NCBI GenBank assembly: GCA_029204225.1
Contig: CM055092.1
Location: forward strand, 20,626,036-20,690,035
Length of the DNA stretch: 64,000 bases
Source: Diphasiastrum complanatum
Lineage: Eukaryota > Streptophyta > Lycopodiopsida > Lycopodiales > Lycopodiaceae
Direction of reading: 5' to 3'
In this document: one piece after another, positions 42,335 to 53,635 of the stretch
How the letters are laid out: every line of letters begins with the position of its first letter
Position numbering within the stretch: position 1 is the stretch's first letter
Made by a program: the position numbers and the translations under genes
Notes under the pieces: generated by a model
Databases searched by the model: none
Told to the model about the DNA's origin: nothing
What the model saw: only the letters and a program-made list of their open reading frames with translations

Positions 42335-42802
42335 TTATTTCTGTCTTACTGGTTTTGTATCTTCTTTTAAACGTATCGTATGTACGACTTTTTTGAGGGG
42401 TATACCTTTCAAATATGTATAATCCCATGCAAACACATGTTGGTATTTTCTGCAAAGATTTTCATATTGCTGCTTCTCAGTTATATTTAAATTAGCTCTC
42501 ACCTTTATGTGTTTAGGGTGTTCATCTGTACCCAAATTGATTAAACATATATCTGCATCTCTTACTTTTGAAGGTGAATATTCAGGAGTATTCCATTCAA
42601 CTTCTAGAACTTCACCATATTGAGAATCTTCTTCACTTGTAGTTGAAGAGGAATCTTCTGTAGAAATATCTTCCCATTTAGATGATGGGATTGGAGCACA
42701 TTTTGATAAAGAAGTCCTTGGATAAGCATCTAGTAGTACCCGTTCTTTTCCTCTCCCAAAAATTAATACTCCTGCTGGCATATCAATAGTACAATCACTC
42801 AA
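42335..42802 (-). pseudogene. Gypsy acidic linker, unit 2
   Basis: 155 codons, same as 9982-10449 with small changes (SSKWEDI, KGIPLKKVV). The same stop after KPVRQK precedes RT. Confidence 0.75.
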
Positions 42803-42837
42803 CCGTAACCAGGCCTTCCAAATAAAAGAGAATATTC

Positions 42838-43230
42838 TTATATATTCTCATACATACGTATCACATGTAAATCAACTTTGATGGTCCTTCCTCCTACTGT
42901 CAAGGGTATGTCATGTAATATTCCTTCTGGCTTAATAAATGAATTGTTTTCTAGTTTTAATATTGTAGTATTTGAGGGTGCTATAGTGAATCCTAACCTG
43001 TTGGTTAGTTCTAGATTGATGATATTCATGGCAGCTCCTGCATCCACTATGGCTTCTTGTATCACCAATCCATCTATTATAACATCTTCTTTTAGACAAT
43101 ACCGTTCTAAATTTTCTGCACTCACATTACTTAATTCAGGGGTATGTGGTGTAGGATCTAAACCATCAGAGGGTTTCATCATTTGCTTCACATATCGTCG
43201 TACGATTGGTGAGAGTTTTATAATTTTCAA
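42838..43230 (-). pseudogene. Gypsy aspartic protease, unit 2
   Basis: 130 codons with the same DAG active-site variant (IVDAGAAMNII). It differs from unit 1 at two residues (RRYVK, LERYC). Confidence 0.78.
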
Positions 43231-43706
43231 AAGTTAACATCCAGACTTAAATCATCCAATACTTTTTGCATAGGGATTGGCACTACTCTCATAGCCCTCC
43301 CCTCCGCATTATTTTTAGAATGATTTATTCTTTTATGAACCAGGGGCCTAACAGTATCTTTTCTTGTTGGCTTAACGATCACTTTTCTAGAAGGTTTATT
43401 ACCAACTATTCTAGAAGTCTCTCCTTGTTCTTCATGATCTGAATTAGGAGTCTCTGTGCTATCTTTCAATTCATCTACTTCCGCCGGATTCTCAAGTCCT
43501 TCCTGTAGAGGTTCATGGAATGTTACCTTGTTCTTTGATATTGGTTTTTTAATTTGCTTGGTCAAATCACTCTTTAGTAGACCTTTATTAAGCTTACTTC
43601 TAGTGACTGCCAACATAGATTCCTTTCTCCTGTTTATTAATGGATCAGCCGTTTCTACAAAATTCATTGGTGATCCTTGATCACTGACTTTAGCTTTTCC
43701 TTTCAA
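43227..43706 (-). pseudogene. Gypsy basic linker, unit 2
   Basis: 159 codons, near-identical to 10874-11353, with four-base overlap to the protease frame. No domain visible. Confidence 0.6.
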
Positions 43707-43724
43707 TTACCGTCTATCATCTCT

Positions 43725-43979
43725 CTATAATATTTGGACATGTTCAAGAGTATTATTTATTCGTGCATCTTGTGAACGATGATTTATTGGTCTCGGTACA
43801 TTGGTTCCTTCATTCAAGGCTTTACGTCGTACCCAATATTCATCTTCCAAATGGCCCATTTTTTTACAGTAATTACAAACGGTATTAGGACAATCTCGGT
43901 TAAAATGAGGCCCCTTACAATAACGACAGACTACCTTTGGAGTTATATCGTCACTAAAAGGTTTACGTTGTCCTATCAC
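43725..43979 (-). pseudogene. Gypsy gag zinc knuckles, unit 2
   Basis: 84 codons with CRYCKGPHFNRDC and CNYCKKMGHLEDEY; the last Cys of the second knuckle is again Tyr. Confidence 0.82.
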
Positions 43980-44044
43980 ATTATGTTGTCGCTTTAAAAA
44001 ATTTACATCAGATGCTTAAATTGTCCACTCATAATATCCATATA

Positions 44045-44341
44045 TCATTTCAACATTTCTTTAACATCTTCAATACCATTATTAGATTCAGCACTTTCAT
44101 AATTTGGCTCAACTAATTGTACCTGATTTGGTCTATTAGACGGTAGTGCAAGCTGATTGTGTGGAACTCTGTCATACACTTGAAAACTCCCCTTATCATT
44201 ATCAACATCTCTGTAGGGGTTTCGCGATTGAAGAAGGGTTATATCATAGAGCTGTCTATTACTTGAAAACACTGGAGGAAAATCTGCCCTTATCCGATTG
44301 TAAGCCTTATCCATTGAGCTCATACCTTTTGACAGATCTCC
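44045..44341 (-). pseudogene. Gypsy gag segment interrupted by element B, unit 2
   Basis: An open frame (44500-44045) starts inside the B LTR and reads into gag-like sequence (SSMDKAYNRIRADFPPVF, then SNNGIEDVKEMLK). The change from LTR to gag at 44342 marks the insertion of B. This part is missing in unit 1. Confidence 0.7.
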
Positions 44342-45238
44342 TGTGAAAAATCCAGCAAGTTTGCACATGGTGGGAACCACAACAAATGTGTGAATGATCT
44401 TGACCATGCTTTGTGGCAGCACACAGATCACCTGTAGAGCAATCCTGCAATCTACCAACAGATCTGAGGCTAGAGCAAAATCTAGCATGCTACAGATCAA
44501 AGCAAAACTAATTCCTCACAAATAGAGAGAATACATAACCAAAATAATGTATGAAGAAGACACCAATCTCAAGTTAGAGAGAGAATATCAAAACAAGCAA
44601 AATAGCATGAGATCCAATTTTGACATTATGCCATTACCAAAGCTTAATCTTCATTAGAAATGAATGAGAATGATATGTACATATATAGCAGAGCCAAAAT
44701 TCATGGTACTCCTTGCATTCAATGCATATCCTACACCTAATCAAATGTAAACTATTGCCATATTGACACCTAATAGCTTGCATGCTGAAATTGCACCTAA
44801 CTCCTACCTACTTTGTCCAAATGTCAAATTCTCAACTATGAGCCTACAAAACTACAGGCATGTATCAAATAGTGTTTGCATGTCTTGCACGTGACTTTCC
44901 TAGATGACTTGGACATGTGTAGAACATGTATATTGACTTGCAATTTGCATGCATGCACTCTAACTGACTTTGCATGTCATCTACTTTTATGCATGTCTAC
45001 AAATCTAGATCTACCTAACTCAAACTCGCCCTAATCTACAAGGTCATGTGCTCAATTCAAATACCTTTGATATATACAATGGAACAAAGTGAAATATGAC
45101 CAACTAGACAATGTGCATGTCATGTAGCTTGAGTTTGTACATGCTATAGAATAATATTTACAACTTGTAAATGCACAAGCAAGATGATTTTTCTCATCAA
45201 CCCCTATAGACAAGTTGGATAGCTTTTTATTCTTCACA
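44342..45238 (-). repeat. 3' LTR of element B (complete)
   Basis: 897 bp, starting on the minus strand TGTGAAGAATAAAAAG directly after the tract GAGGAG (reverse complement at 45239-45250) and ending TTTTTCACA. The flanking sequence on the left is gypsy gag. Target-site duplication cannot be tested because the 5' LTR is truncated. Confidence 0.92.
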
Positions 45239-45255
45239 CTCCTCCTAAAAAGTTA

Positions 45256-46120
45256 TCAACTTGGCTTGATCACTTGAACTTGAAACTCTTCAAGGCTGGT
45301 CGAATTGTTGATGAAGAAACTTTTTGTGTGTGGATTTTTTGCTTTGGATTTGAATTGAAGATGATCAAAGAATCCATCATAAAGCACCCTTACCATAACC
45401 ATGATAAGATCTCTTTGACAAAAATCTTTTCCAAATGCCTTTGAAAAATATTCCACCAATCTGCTACTATGCCAATGTGCCTCCTCCATGCCTGATGTCG
45501 ATCCTGGGTATGCAAAGTCCATATGCAAGAAGTGTCTGCACCAAAATCTGAAAAATCTGAGGCCTCTAAGCCTCATAATGACCACAAAGATCATATAGAT
45601 CAAGATTATACCTTAAGCAATATTCAAGATTAAGCAGACTAGCTTCATTAGTCCAATTACTATGAACTCTATCCAAAACGGATCTAATCTTGAAACCATA
45701 CTCTAACTTGATCAAATTGAGGCTAAATACTTTCTTAAGGATGTAAGTGTCCTCATTGGATATTTCACTTACTCTCAAAAGAAGTTCACAATATGCCTCA
45801 AAAAATGAAAAAACTCCTTTTTTCAAACTGTGAGTACTAAACTTATACTTGCTCTTACTCAATTTAAGAGTATACAAATGATGATACAATATCTTGCTTT
45901 CTAGATGTTTTGGAAACATAATCAAGTCACCAATGACAAGAATTAGCTCCAAACTAAAGACTTCATTCAAAACTAGAATAGTCTTATTTGATCTTTGAGA
46001 TAAGCAAATCTCAACTAAGCAAGATACATCATCAATCAAAGAAAGAGAACCATAGGTGAGTAGAATACAATGAATACCACCTTCACTTATCCTTTCTTTT
46101 CCATGAAATAAGAACCACAA
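45256..46120 (-). CDS. Unrecognised ORFs carried by element B, unit 2
   Basis: Frames 46120-45566 (184 codons) and 45603-45256 (115 codons), overlapping by 38 bases in different frames. The second ends about 17 bases before the polypurine tract, so the foreign segment fills the whole RT/RNase H position. It shows no RT or RNase H motif. Few changes from unit 1 (H to N, N to T). The C-terminal part FINNSTSLEEFQVQVIKPS exists only here. It might be a transduced gene fragment; function unknown. Confidence 0.42.
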
Positions 46121-46731
46121 GGACTCGACTTTGACAATAAAGAAGATCTTCTTGGATATGCATATTGAGGATACTCCTCCTCAATCCTCGACCCCATCAC
46201 AACTTGATTACTCACCATAGCAATGACTTGTGATGCATCATGAGATACTATGCTCTCAGCCACTTCCAAGATAGAAAATAGATCTTCAAAATAAACAACT
46301 TCTCCATGCTCAAACACCTTCGAGATAGAGAGTGTAAAGGCTATGTAGCCTTCCTTGGTGGATAAGCATCCAACCACGATCCATAAGCTTGAATCCCCAT
46401 TCTTCTTTCCTTCCAAGAAACCACATGCAAAGCTATAATCTTCAAGAACTCTAAGGTACACAACCTTAGGCTTATAACTAAACAAGACTCCATATAGTGC
46501 ACTCCTTCCATTAGCTCCATAACTCCATAAAGTTTTGCATGATGGAACATACACATGCACCATAAAACTTGAAGAGACAAGACTTAGCCAAATGTAACTT
46601 GTGGAATCATCAATAGTGCATGCAAAGCAGGAAACACCTTCCTTGCTTACTGATAAAGAAAGATGAACATCCGAATGTTCCAACTCCATAGAATGTTTTG
46701 TCTTGGTAGAAGACATCAAATATGGATCCAT
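46087..46731 (-). pseudogene. Shortened copia integrase of element B, unit 2
   Basis: 214 codons. Same internal deletion of the catalytic middle as unit 1. The frame continues further, through MGSRIEEEYPQYAYPRRSS, the normal integrase-RT linker, and stops at EKKG where the unrecognised ORF begins. The junction lies within about 35 bases. Confidence 0.82.
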
Positions 46732-47088
46732 ATTGATTTTGCCATAGAATGAGCCACTCTTGGCATGATCTCCTTGACTATAATAGGCATATATTTGAAA
46801 TTGGAAACATGCAACCTCCTATGCCATAGCTCCTCCTTGGAAACATAAGTCATCAATGCAACATCACATTCACTTGAATTTTCATGCACATCTAGCCTTG
46901 AAATTGCCTCCATATCTAGATCCACTTGCAAGGATCTTATCTTCTTTCTTTATGAAACAACTATTGACATTAAAATCCACTTCAAAAACATCATCTAGCA
47001 ACTTTCCTACACTAGTCACACTCTTTGTGAGACTAGGAACATAAAGTACATTGGAAAGTGTAAAATTCATAGAAGATGCAAGTTTCAA
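46716..47088 (-). pseudogene. GAG-pre-integrase region of element B, unit 2
   Basis: Frames 47088-46882 and 46931-46716 with LSNVLYVPSLTKSV and ELWHRRLHVSNFKY, same break as unit 1. To the right, 47089-47325 is a decayed protease region. Confidence 0.8.
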
Positions 47089-47325
47089 GGAACAACTTCC
47101 AATTCCTTCAATTGCACATGCATCACCAACAATCGTGTATATTTATTTCTTAGGATCCAGAACAGATTCATTAGAAACAAAAGAATCCTTGGAGCAGCTC
47201 ATATGAGTTGTGGCTCCACTATCAATATATCAAGATACATCATTAAAGGGTAAAGAGGAGAAACCAGACATCATGAGAGATGTCTCTCCACAACTTGCAT
47301 GTGAGTCTTCTATAATAAGATTGTC

Positions 47326-48144
47326 TTAATCTTCTTGAATCTTCTTCTTGAAGTTAGAAGAATGAGTTGAATCATCTTCTACTCCTCCATAGTCTTTGTT
47401 CTTTGCTTTGTCCTTTGATTTGTCCTTGGTGAAGGCTTGAGAAAAACTATTCTTGCTCCTCCCTCTTGACTTGATCTTGGCAAAGTGAGCTTTGCCATAA
47501 CCACCATCCTTCTTTGGAAGTGTGTTGATCTTCAACAGCTTGTTCTTTTGCCTGCATTCTTCAGCAATAAGAACATCATGCAGAGCCTCCATAGATGGTA
47601 GCTCCTCCTTGATAGCATAAGTTTGCACAACATTTGAATACTCTTCTCTAAGTCCATTAAGGACTACTTGAACAAGATCACTATTCTCTAGAGTATCTCC
47701 TATGGATGCTATCTCTCTGTGAAGATCTTTAACTCTCATTACAAAACTTGAAGGACTTTCATCAACTCTTTGGAAACTAGAAAAGATCTGATTTCTAAGA
47801 GTAAAAAGTCTTGATGTGATCTTTCCTTCAAAAATGTTCTTAAGGGTTTCCCAAGTCTGCTTGGCTAAGGTAAAAGAACTTATTTCTCTCAACATCTCAT
47901 CAGAGATGTTCAATTTGATGATATGAAGAGCAATCCTTGTTCTCTTCTTGAATCTCTGAGCCTCATCATAAGCTTCAGGTTCAACTTCAATTCTTGATAC
48001 AATGTCCATTACTCCATATAGAACTAACAAAGATTCTATCCTATCCTTCCAAACTGAATAGTTGAAGGTATCTAGTTTCTCACTAGCTTCAAAGAGAAAA
48101 TCTCCTACAGATGAATGTGAAGACTCTCGTAAATTGGACAACAA
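47326..48144 (-). CDS. Gag of element B, intact frame, unit 2
   Basis: 272 codons from the ATG at 48144. UBN2-type copia gag with LDTFNYSVWKDRIESLLVLY, TWETLKNIFEGKITSRLF and VVLNGLREEYSNVVQ, then a Lys/Ser-rich tail ending NFKKKIQED. No zinc knuckle is reached before the stop. The unit 1 copy has a 7-base deletion. Confidence 0.88.
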   Translation of the reverse strand: MLSNLRESSHSSVGDFLFEASEKLDTFNYSVWKDRIESLLVLYGVMDIVSRIEVEPEAYDEAQRFKKRTRIALHIIKLNISDEMLREISSFTLAKQTWETLKNIFEGKITSRLFTLRNQIFSSFQRVDESPSSFVMRVKDLHREIASIGDTLENSDLVQVVLNGLREEYSNVVQTYAIKEELPSMEALHDVLIAEECRQKNKLLKINTLPKKDGGYGKAHFAKIKSRGRSKNSFSQAFTKDKSKDKAKNKDYGGVEDDSTHSSNFKKKIQED

Positions 48145-48565
48145 AATGGAGTTGAATCTGTTGCTTCTCTTTCACTATAGGAACAAAAAAAAAATTGGGT
48201 GTACTACCAAATCCTATGTAAAATCTTGCAACATCTATGTGAGATCTTGCTCACAACAGAAAATCAATCACTTTTAATTTGGATCTAGCCTCTATCTATT
48301 GATGAAGCACTTATAGTTCTGATGTCAGTATCTTTGGATCTAACATCAAGGGAATAGAATGAAATGATGTATTCTGGTTTCCACACGTGTGAAATGTCAA
48401 AATTCCGTACATCCTCTGTTCAGACCTGAAAATATCAATTCTAATCTCTTTGATTCAAAAACTGTTCAATACTAGACAGTAGAAAAGTAGTAAACAGCTT
48501 CCTAGCTTGAATTGACAAAAAAACCTTCATACACCTGATGTTAGTAGCATTCAAAGCATGGTATG

Positions 48566-48577
48566 GCTCTGATACCA
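48566..48577 (-). other. Primer-binding site of element B, unit 2
   Basis: Minus strand TGGTATCAGAGC directly abutting the LTR end, as in unit 1. Confidence 0.9.
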
Positions 48578-49253
48578 TGTGAAAAATCCAGTAAGTTCAC
48601 ACGTGTGGGGAACCACAACAAATGTGTGAATGATCTTGACCATGCTTTGTGGTGGCACACAGATCACCTGTAGAGCAATCCTGCAATCTACCAACAGATC
48701 TGAGGCTAGAGCACAATCTAGAATGCTACAAATCAAAGCAAAACTAATTCCTCACAAATAAAGAGAATACATAACCAAAATAATGTATGAAGAAGACACC
48801 AATCTCGAGTTAGAAAGAGAATATCAAAACAAGCAAAATATCATGAGATGCAACTTTGACATTATGTCATTACCAAAGCTTGATTTCTCATTACAAATGA
48901 ATGAGAATGATATGTACATATATAGGAGAGCCAAAATTTGTGGTACTCCTTGCATTCAATGCATATCCTGCACCTAATCAAATGTAAACTATTGTCATAT
49001 TGACACCTAACAGCTTGCATGCTGAAATTGCACCTAACTCCTACCTACTTTGACCAAATGTCAAACTCTCAACTATGAGCCTACAAAACTACATGCATGT
49101 ATCAAATAGTGTTTGCATGTCTTGCATGTGACTTCCCTAGGTGACTTGGACATGTGTAGAACATGTATAATGACTTGCATGTTGCATGCAGTGATTGCAT
49201 GTTGCATGCATGCACTCTAACTGATTTTGCATGTCATCTAGTTTTATGCATGT
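48578..49253 (-). repeat. Truncated 5' LTR of element B, unit 2
   Basis: 676 bp, same breakpoint as unit 1, so the truncation predates the duplication. Palindrome CACACGTGTG at 48598-48607; another in the leader at 48382-48391. Confidence 0.88.
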
Positions 49254-49439
49254 ATGTATTGATTGGCACGACATGTAATTTCAGTATTTGGGTTGAATGT
49301 AAAGGGTCACTTATTTTGTTCGACCCTAAACCCTAAACTCATTTATTTGAATTTATTTCTTGCACTCATTAACTCATAGGATTGTATTTTCTAAAACTAT
49401 CTTTTATTGCTTGTAGCAATTATTCCAATCGTATCCTCA

Positions 49440-50096
49440 ATGTCTTGTGACACATCTCCAAGTCATGAATCTGGCTGCAGTCGCAGGTCATCTCGTTTTT
49501 CATCCATGAGTGACGATGAGGTCCTCAGTTATACAGATGGGATGTCTCCCTCACATGCAGGCATGATCATGGAGAGACTACGGGCTCGTTGGGAGGCACA
49601 GAGTTCCAGTAGGTTGTCCACATCATCTCATTCTGAGGAGATCCTATCCCCACAACCCTCCGACCGAGGTGTTTCCCATTTCCACGAGGGTCTATCCGGC
49701 GGGAGTACCTCTGATAGGCACTCTAACGCAAGTGTCTCTTCCCGACATTCTGGCCAAGACAAGAGAGATTGTAGGAGGAGTCGCCTCAACGGCGGCTCTT
49801 GTTGTGACGGTGATGCCGATGATGTCGTGCCTCATGCGGCCTCGAGCCCAGCACATCCATCTAGTAAGCCTCGTCATAGGAATTTCTTACTTCGAGAAAC
49901 CCTAACTCATGAAGCAACGCAGATGGCATGTGATACTATGACTCATGTATCTATCACACCTGATTATCTCAACACCCCCCCCCCCCACTCTTTCTTCACA
50001 TTTCTCCTTCTTTTGTACCCACGCCCCCTATGGGAACTCCATGGCACCGTGACCACCTCTTGTCAGACCACTCCACCCATTTTTTCTTCCATTTAG
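49440..50096 (+). CDS. Ser/Arg-rich ORF of unknown function, unit 2
   Basis: 218 codons from the ATG at 49440; the frame is open 11 codons further up to a TTG at 49407, just before which 'tgcttgtag' resembles a splice acceptor. Low-complexity Ser/Arg/His-rich product (SRRSSRFSSMSDDEVLSYTD, RLRARWEAQSSSRLSTSS) ending in a Pro and Phe-rich segment read through a C-run. Not recognised. It could be the gag start of another retroelement or a host exon. In unit 1 a CGA is TGA. Confidence 0.45.
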   Translation: MSCDTSPSHESGCSRRSSRFSSMSDDEVLSYTDGMSPSHAGMIMERLRARWEAQSSSRLSTSSHSEEILSPQPSDRGVSHFHEGLSGGSTSDRHSNASVSSRHSGQDKRDCRRSRLNGGSCCDGDADDVVPHAASSPAHPSSKPRHRNFLLRETLTHEATQMACDTMTHVSITPDYLNTPPPHSFFTFLLLLYPRPLWELHGTVTTSCQTTPPIFSSI

Positions 50097-50200
50097 ACCC
50101 CTTGTTGGTTACACTCGCACTCAAACTCCTCCCCAATCTTCTCCTTTCAAGTCACAATCCCATTAGGATTTAAGAATTGTTGAACCATAATCCATTTGAA

Positions 50201-50355
50201 CATAATCAATTTAGATATATACAAGTATGAAAAGTACATACTTTCACACGTGGGAACAGGCTCCACACGTGTGAAATTAGATCATCAACATTGTTCTAAT
50301 GTTTGATCATTATTTACAATAACCAATGTCAAGTGAGAAGTGACAATTTTCAACA
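50201..50355 (-). repeat. Truncated 3' LTR of element C, unit 2
   Basis: 155 bp remain next to the polypurine tract, containing one CACACGTGTG (50264-50273) and the variant CACACGTGGG. The deletion junction is at 50200/50201. Confidence 0.9.
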
Positions 50356-50368
50356 CTCCTCCTCACTT

Positions 50369-51519
50369 CTAACTTGGCAAATCTAATGTACATCTATCTA
50401 CAATTCCAAGAGCATATCTTAACTTGAAAAATGGATCTTTGGACAATGGCTTGGTTAAGATATCAGCTATGCATTCGGATGATGGTACATGATGTAGTTG
50501 CACGTCCTTGGATTGTACCTTCTCCCTCACAAAGTAATGAGCTATCTCAATATGCTTTGTTCTAGAATGGAAGATAGGATTTGAAGCAATTTGTTGAGAT
50601 GCTTGATTGTCACAAAATATGTAATGGAACTCCTCGGCCTCTAGCACATGTAGCTCCATCAAGAGTCTTCTTAGCCATAGGAGCTCTTTGGTTGTTGAAG
50701 TCAATGCCTTGTACTCGGCTTCACAAGAAGATAGTGAGATAGTATCTTGCTTTTTGGAAAGCCAAGATATTACTCCTCCACAAAGTAATGTTGCAAATGC
50801 ACAATTGGACTTTCTATCCATCTTGTCACCTGCAAAATCTGAATCCGAGTAGGCTCTCAAGTGCAAGTTAGATCCTTCATAAAGTATGCCAAAAAATCTA
50901 GTACTAGAAACATATCTAAGTACTCTCTTGGCACTTTTCCAATGATGAACTAATGGAGCTTGCATACTTTGACTCAACTTGCTTACACAAAAACTTAAGT
51001 CAGGTCTAGTGATGGTTAAATAGATTAGAGAGCCTATAAGCTTCCTAAAGAGGGTGATGTCCTCAAAGGATGCTTCATCACCTTCATTAGTTGCTTTCAC
51101 AACATGCTCCATCGGGGTGTCAATCCCCTTACAATCTTTCATACCAAATATTTCAAGAATGGAAGTAGCATAATTAGATTGACTTATGAAAGTACAATTG
51201 CTACTTCTAGACACTTCTATCCCAAGTATAACCTTTAAGAAGCCTAGATCTACCATCTTGAACTCACTAGATAAATCAACTTTTACTTTGTTTATTCCTT
51301 CATCATCATTTCCTGTCATAATGATGTCATCAACATAAAGCACCAAAATGATGATCATTCCTTCATTATATTTGAAATATAAAGAAGGTTCATAAGCACT
51401 TAGTACAAAGCCAAGGGAATAGAGAAAATTATGCAACCTAGATTACCAAGCTCTAGGTGCTTGCTTCAAGCCATATAGGCTCTTCCTTAAGTAGCACACT
51501 TTTTGCTCCTCACCAACCA
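50369..51519 (-). pseudogene. RT part and RNase H of element C, unit 2
   Basis: The frame 51436-50369 gives 355 codons, almost identical to unit 1 (for example T to A in VVKATNE, D to H in QLHHVPS). The same TAA follows SLYGLKQAPRAW. YVDD is present. Confidence 0.9.
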
Positions 51520-52179
51520 TGATGAAGCCCTCTTGCTTTTGGATGTAAAGTTTGCTTTCTCCTCTCCTCCATTAAGTGACATGCCATCCATTCTTGTCTT
51601 GAGGTGTAGAAGCCTACTCTCCTCGGCCACAAGAACATTGTGCAACTTTTCAATGGATGGAAGAGTGTCTTGAATAGCAAATGATTGGACTAAGTTGGTG
51701 AACTCATCACCTAGGCCATTCAAGATGATTTGTACTAGCTCTTGATCTTGGATCTTCTCTCCTATTGCACTTAATTCCTTGTTAAGAGATTTGATCCTAA
51801 GGACATATTCTTGTCCACACTCTCTACTTCCTTTCATGCTTTGGAAAACTTGATTTCTTAGCATGAGGATTCTTGAAGTATTATTGGATTCATAGATGCT
51901 CTTTAATGAATCCCAAGCCTCTTTGGATGAGGCACAAGAAGACACCTCTTTCAAGAGGTCATTGCATACATTCATCTTTATGCAATGTAGAGCTAATCTT
52001 GCTCTCTTCTTGTATTTGGTTTGTTCTTGGGGAGCTTGAGGCTCTTCCACAACTCCTAGAAATATGTCAAAGAGATCATGGATCACTAGGAGTGATTCCA
52101 TTCTCACTTTCCAAATGGAATAATTTGTGGAAGTGAGTCTCTCACTTGATTCCAACAAATATCCACCCATGGATGACAT
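51487..52179 (-). CDS. Gag of copia element C, unit 2
   Basis: 230 codons, differing from unit 1 at two residues (SFAIQDTLPS). Same truncation before the zinc knuckle. Confidence 0.85.
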   Translation of the reverse strand: MSSMGGYLLESSERLTSTNYSIWKVRMESLLVIHDLFDIFLGVVEEPQAPQEQTKYKKRARLALHCIKMNVCNDLLKEVSSCASSKEAWDSLKSIYESNNTSRILMLRNQVFQSMKGSRECGQEYVLRIKSLNKELSAIGEKIQDQELVQIILNGLGDEFTNLVQSFAIQDTLPSIEKLHNVLVAEESRLLHLKTRMDGMSLNGGEEKANFTSKSKRASSWLVRSKKCAT

Positions 52180-52762
52180 TGTAGAATGAATGCTCTTCTA
52201 AAAATCACAAAGATTTCTGAATTCTAAAAGATCTATGAAAGGCCTAAAGCATACAAGATTGCCTATAGCCTTGTCTCTACCAAACTAGCACACAAGCTTG
52301 AATGATACATAATGATCTTGCCAAAAATTCCTAGCTTTCACTCTCACAAAAAAATTTGCTTTACACTCTTTCTTAGAGATTTCACTTCAACTAAGGATCT
52401 GAACAAATCAGCCTCTAAGATCTGATCTTAGACTCTAAAAAGAAATGCTTCAATAATCCAAAACACTTTTTGGTCATAGGCATTAGCTAGATTGAATCTA
52501 GATCAATACTATGCTTCAAAAAGCACAAAAAATGAACTAGAATTGTGATTTTAGGACCAACAAACAAAAAGTAACTTTAAATGAAAGTTGTTGTACGATT
52601 TCACACGTGTGAAAAGTACATAAACAGCCTCCAAGTCGTTTTGATCTAAATGAATACAAGCTATCACTCTAGATGAACTCGCCCTCACTAGTATTGGCCA
52701 AAAACAAATTTTGCCAATGAGCTTTACAAGTTTTATGATTCAAATGATTACTCTCTTACTTA

Positions 52763-52774
52763 GCTCTGATACCA
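52763..52774 (-). other. Primer-binding site of element C, unit 2
   Basis: Minus strand TGGTATCAGAGC two bases inside the LTR, as in unit 1. Confidence 0.9.
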
Positions 52775-52776
52775 AG

Positions 52777-53635
52777 ATAAAATTTCAGTTTTTAGGACAA
52801 TAATGATTGTACTTAACAATCATAGAGAGTTATTTGTTGCTTAATCAATGGATCTATCAAGTTCTACACATTAAATCTTGATCTAAATTCACTACACATG
52901 GATTTCAGCAAGAGCAATGGATCAACGCATCATAAATTAGTGAAGGCAGCCTCACACGTGTGGAGTACTGTCCACAGTATGGCCTGCACCTGAAACAACA
53001 AGTACAATAGTGTTAGATAGCAATCATTCATAGAAATCACAAGACAAATGACTAGAAATCTCACAAAAGTGTAGAATGCAAAAGTCTCATCAATCTTCTT
53101 AGCAAAATGATGATTATTTTATGGATCAAGTACATCCATGAGTCTGGTATAGTCCAGCAGGTCTTCACACGTGTGAAGAGTGCCACAGCACTCAGATCTA
53201 TCCTTTTGATCCATCCTTGATCCTTATCCAAAGTTGACCTTCTAGAATATAGCTAAAATCCAAAAAGATAGTCTCCTAGAATATAGAAATATTCCCTACA
53301 AAATAGGATCTAAGGAAAATGCTCAACTCTTATGTTCTATTACTCTATACACACGTGTGAACATCCACTTGTCATGTGGGAGCATTTACTCATGCACATG
53401 CAAGGAAAAGCTAATTTCTAGGTGACTAGTCAACTTGATTAAAAACTAGTCATATCATGTTCACACTAACTAGATTGATACAAAATCAATTTAGATATAT
53501 AGAAGTATGAAAAGTACATCCTTTCACACGTGGGAATATGCTCCACACGTGTGAAATCAGATCATCAACATTGTTCTAATGTTTGATCATTATTTACAAT
53601 AACCAATGTCAAGTGAGAAGTGACAATTTTCAATA
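52777..53635 (-). repeat. 5' LTR of element C, unit 2
   Basis: 859 bp. CACACGTGTG at 52953, 53166, 53350 and 53544, with CACACGTGGG at about 53525. The outer end reads CAATA where unit 1 has CAACA. It is more complete than the unit 1 5' LTR. Confidence 0.9.

Larger units (their letters stand above)
39028..44341 (-). mobile_element. Ty3/gypsy element, degenerate, unit 2
   Basis: Same order as unit 1. It keeps about 300 more bases of gag (44045-44341), up to the insertion point of element B, whose 3' LTR starts at 44342. It shares the RT frameshift, the stops around the acidic linker and the integrase Asn. RNase H and integrase remain in one frame. Confidence 0.85.
44342..49253 (-). mobile_element. 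Copia-like element B with 3' LTR, unit 2
   Basis: Complete on its 3' side: LTR 44342-45238, polypurine tract, unrecognised ORFs, shortened integrase, GAG-pre-integrase, gag, PBS, and truncated 5' LTR to 49253. About 4.9 kb. No RT or RNase H. The LTR ends are the inverted pair TGTGAA/TTCACA. Confidence 0.9.
50201..53635 (-). mobile_element. Copia element C, left LTR truncated, unit 2
   Basis: Same gag-RT derivative as unit 1. Its 3' LTR is reduced to 50201-50355 by a 2076-bp deletion that also removed the GC-rich block. The 5' LTR (52777-53635) is complete at 859 bp and keeps motif copies lost in unit 1. Confidence 0.92.
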
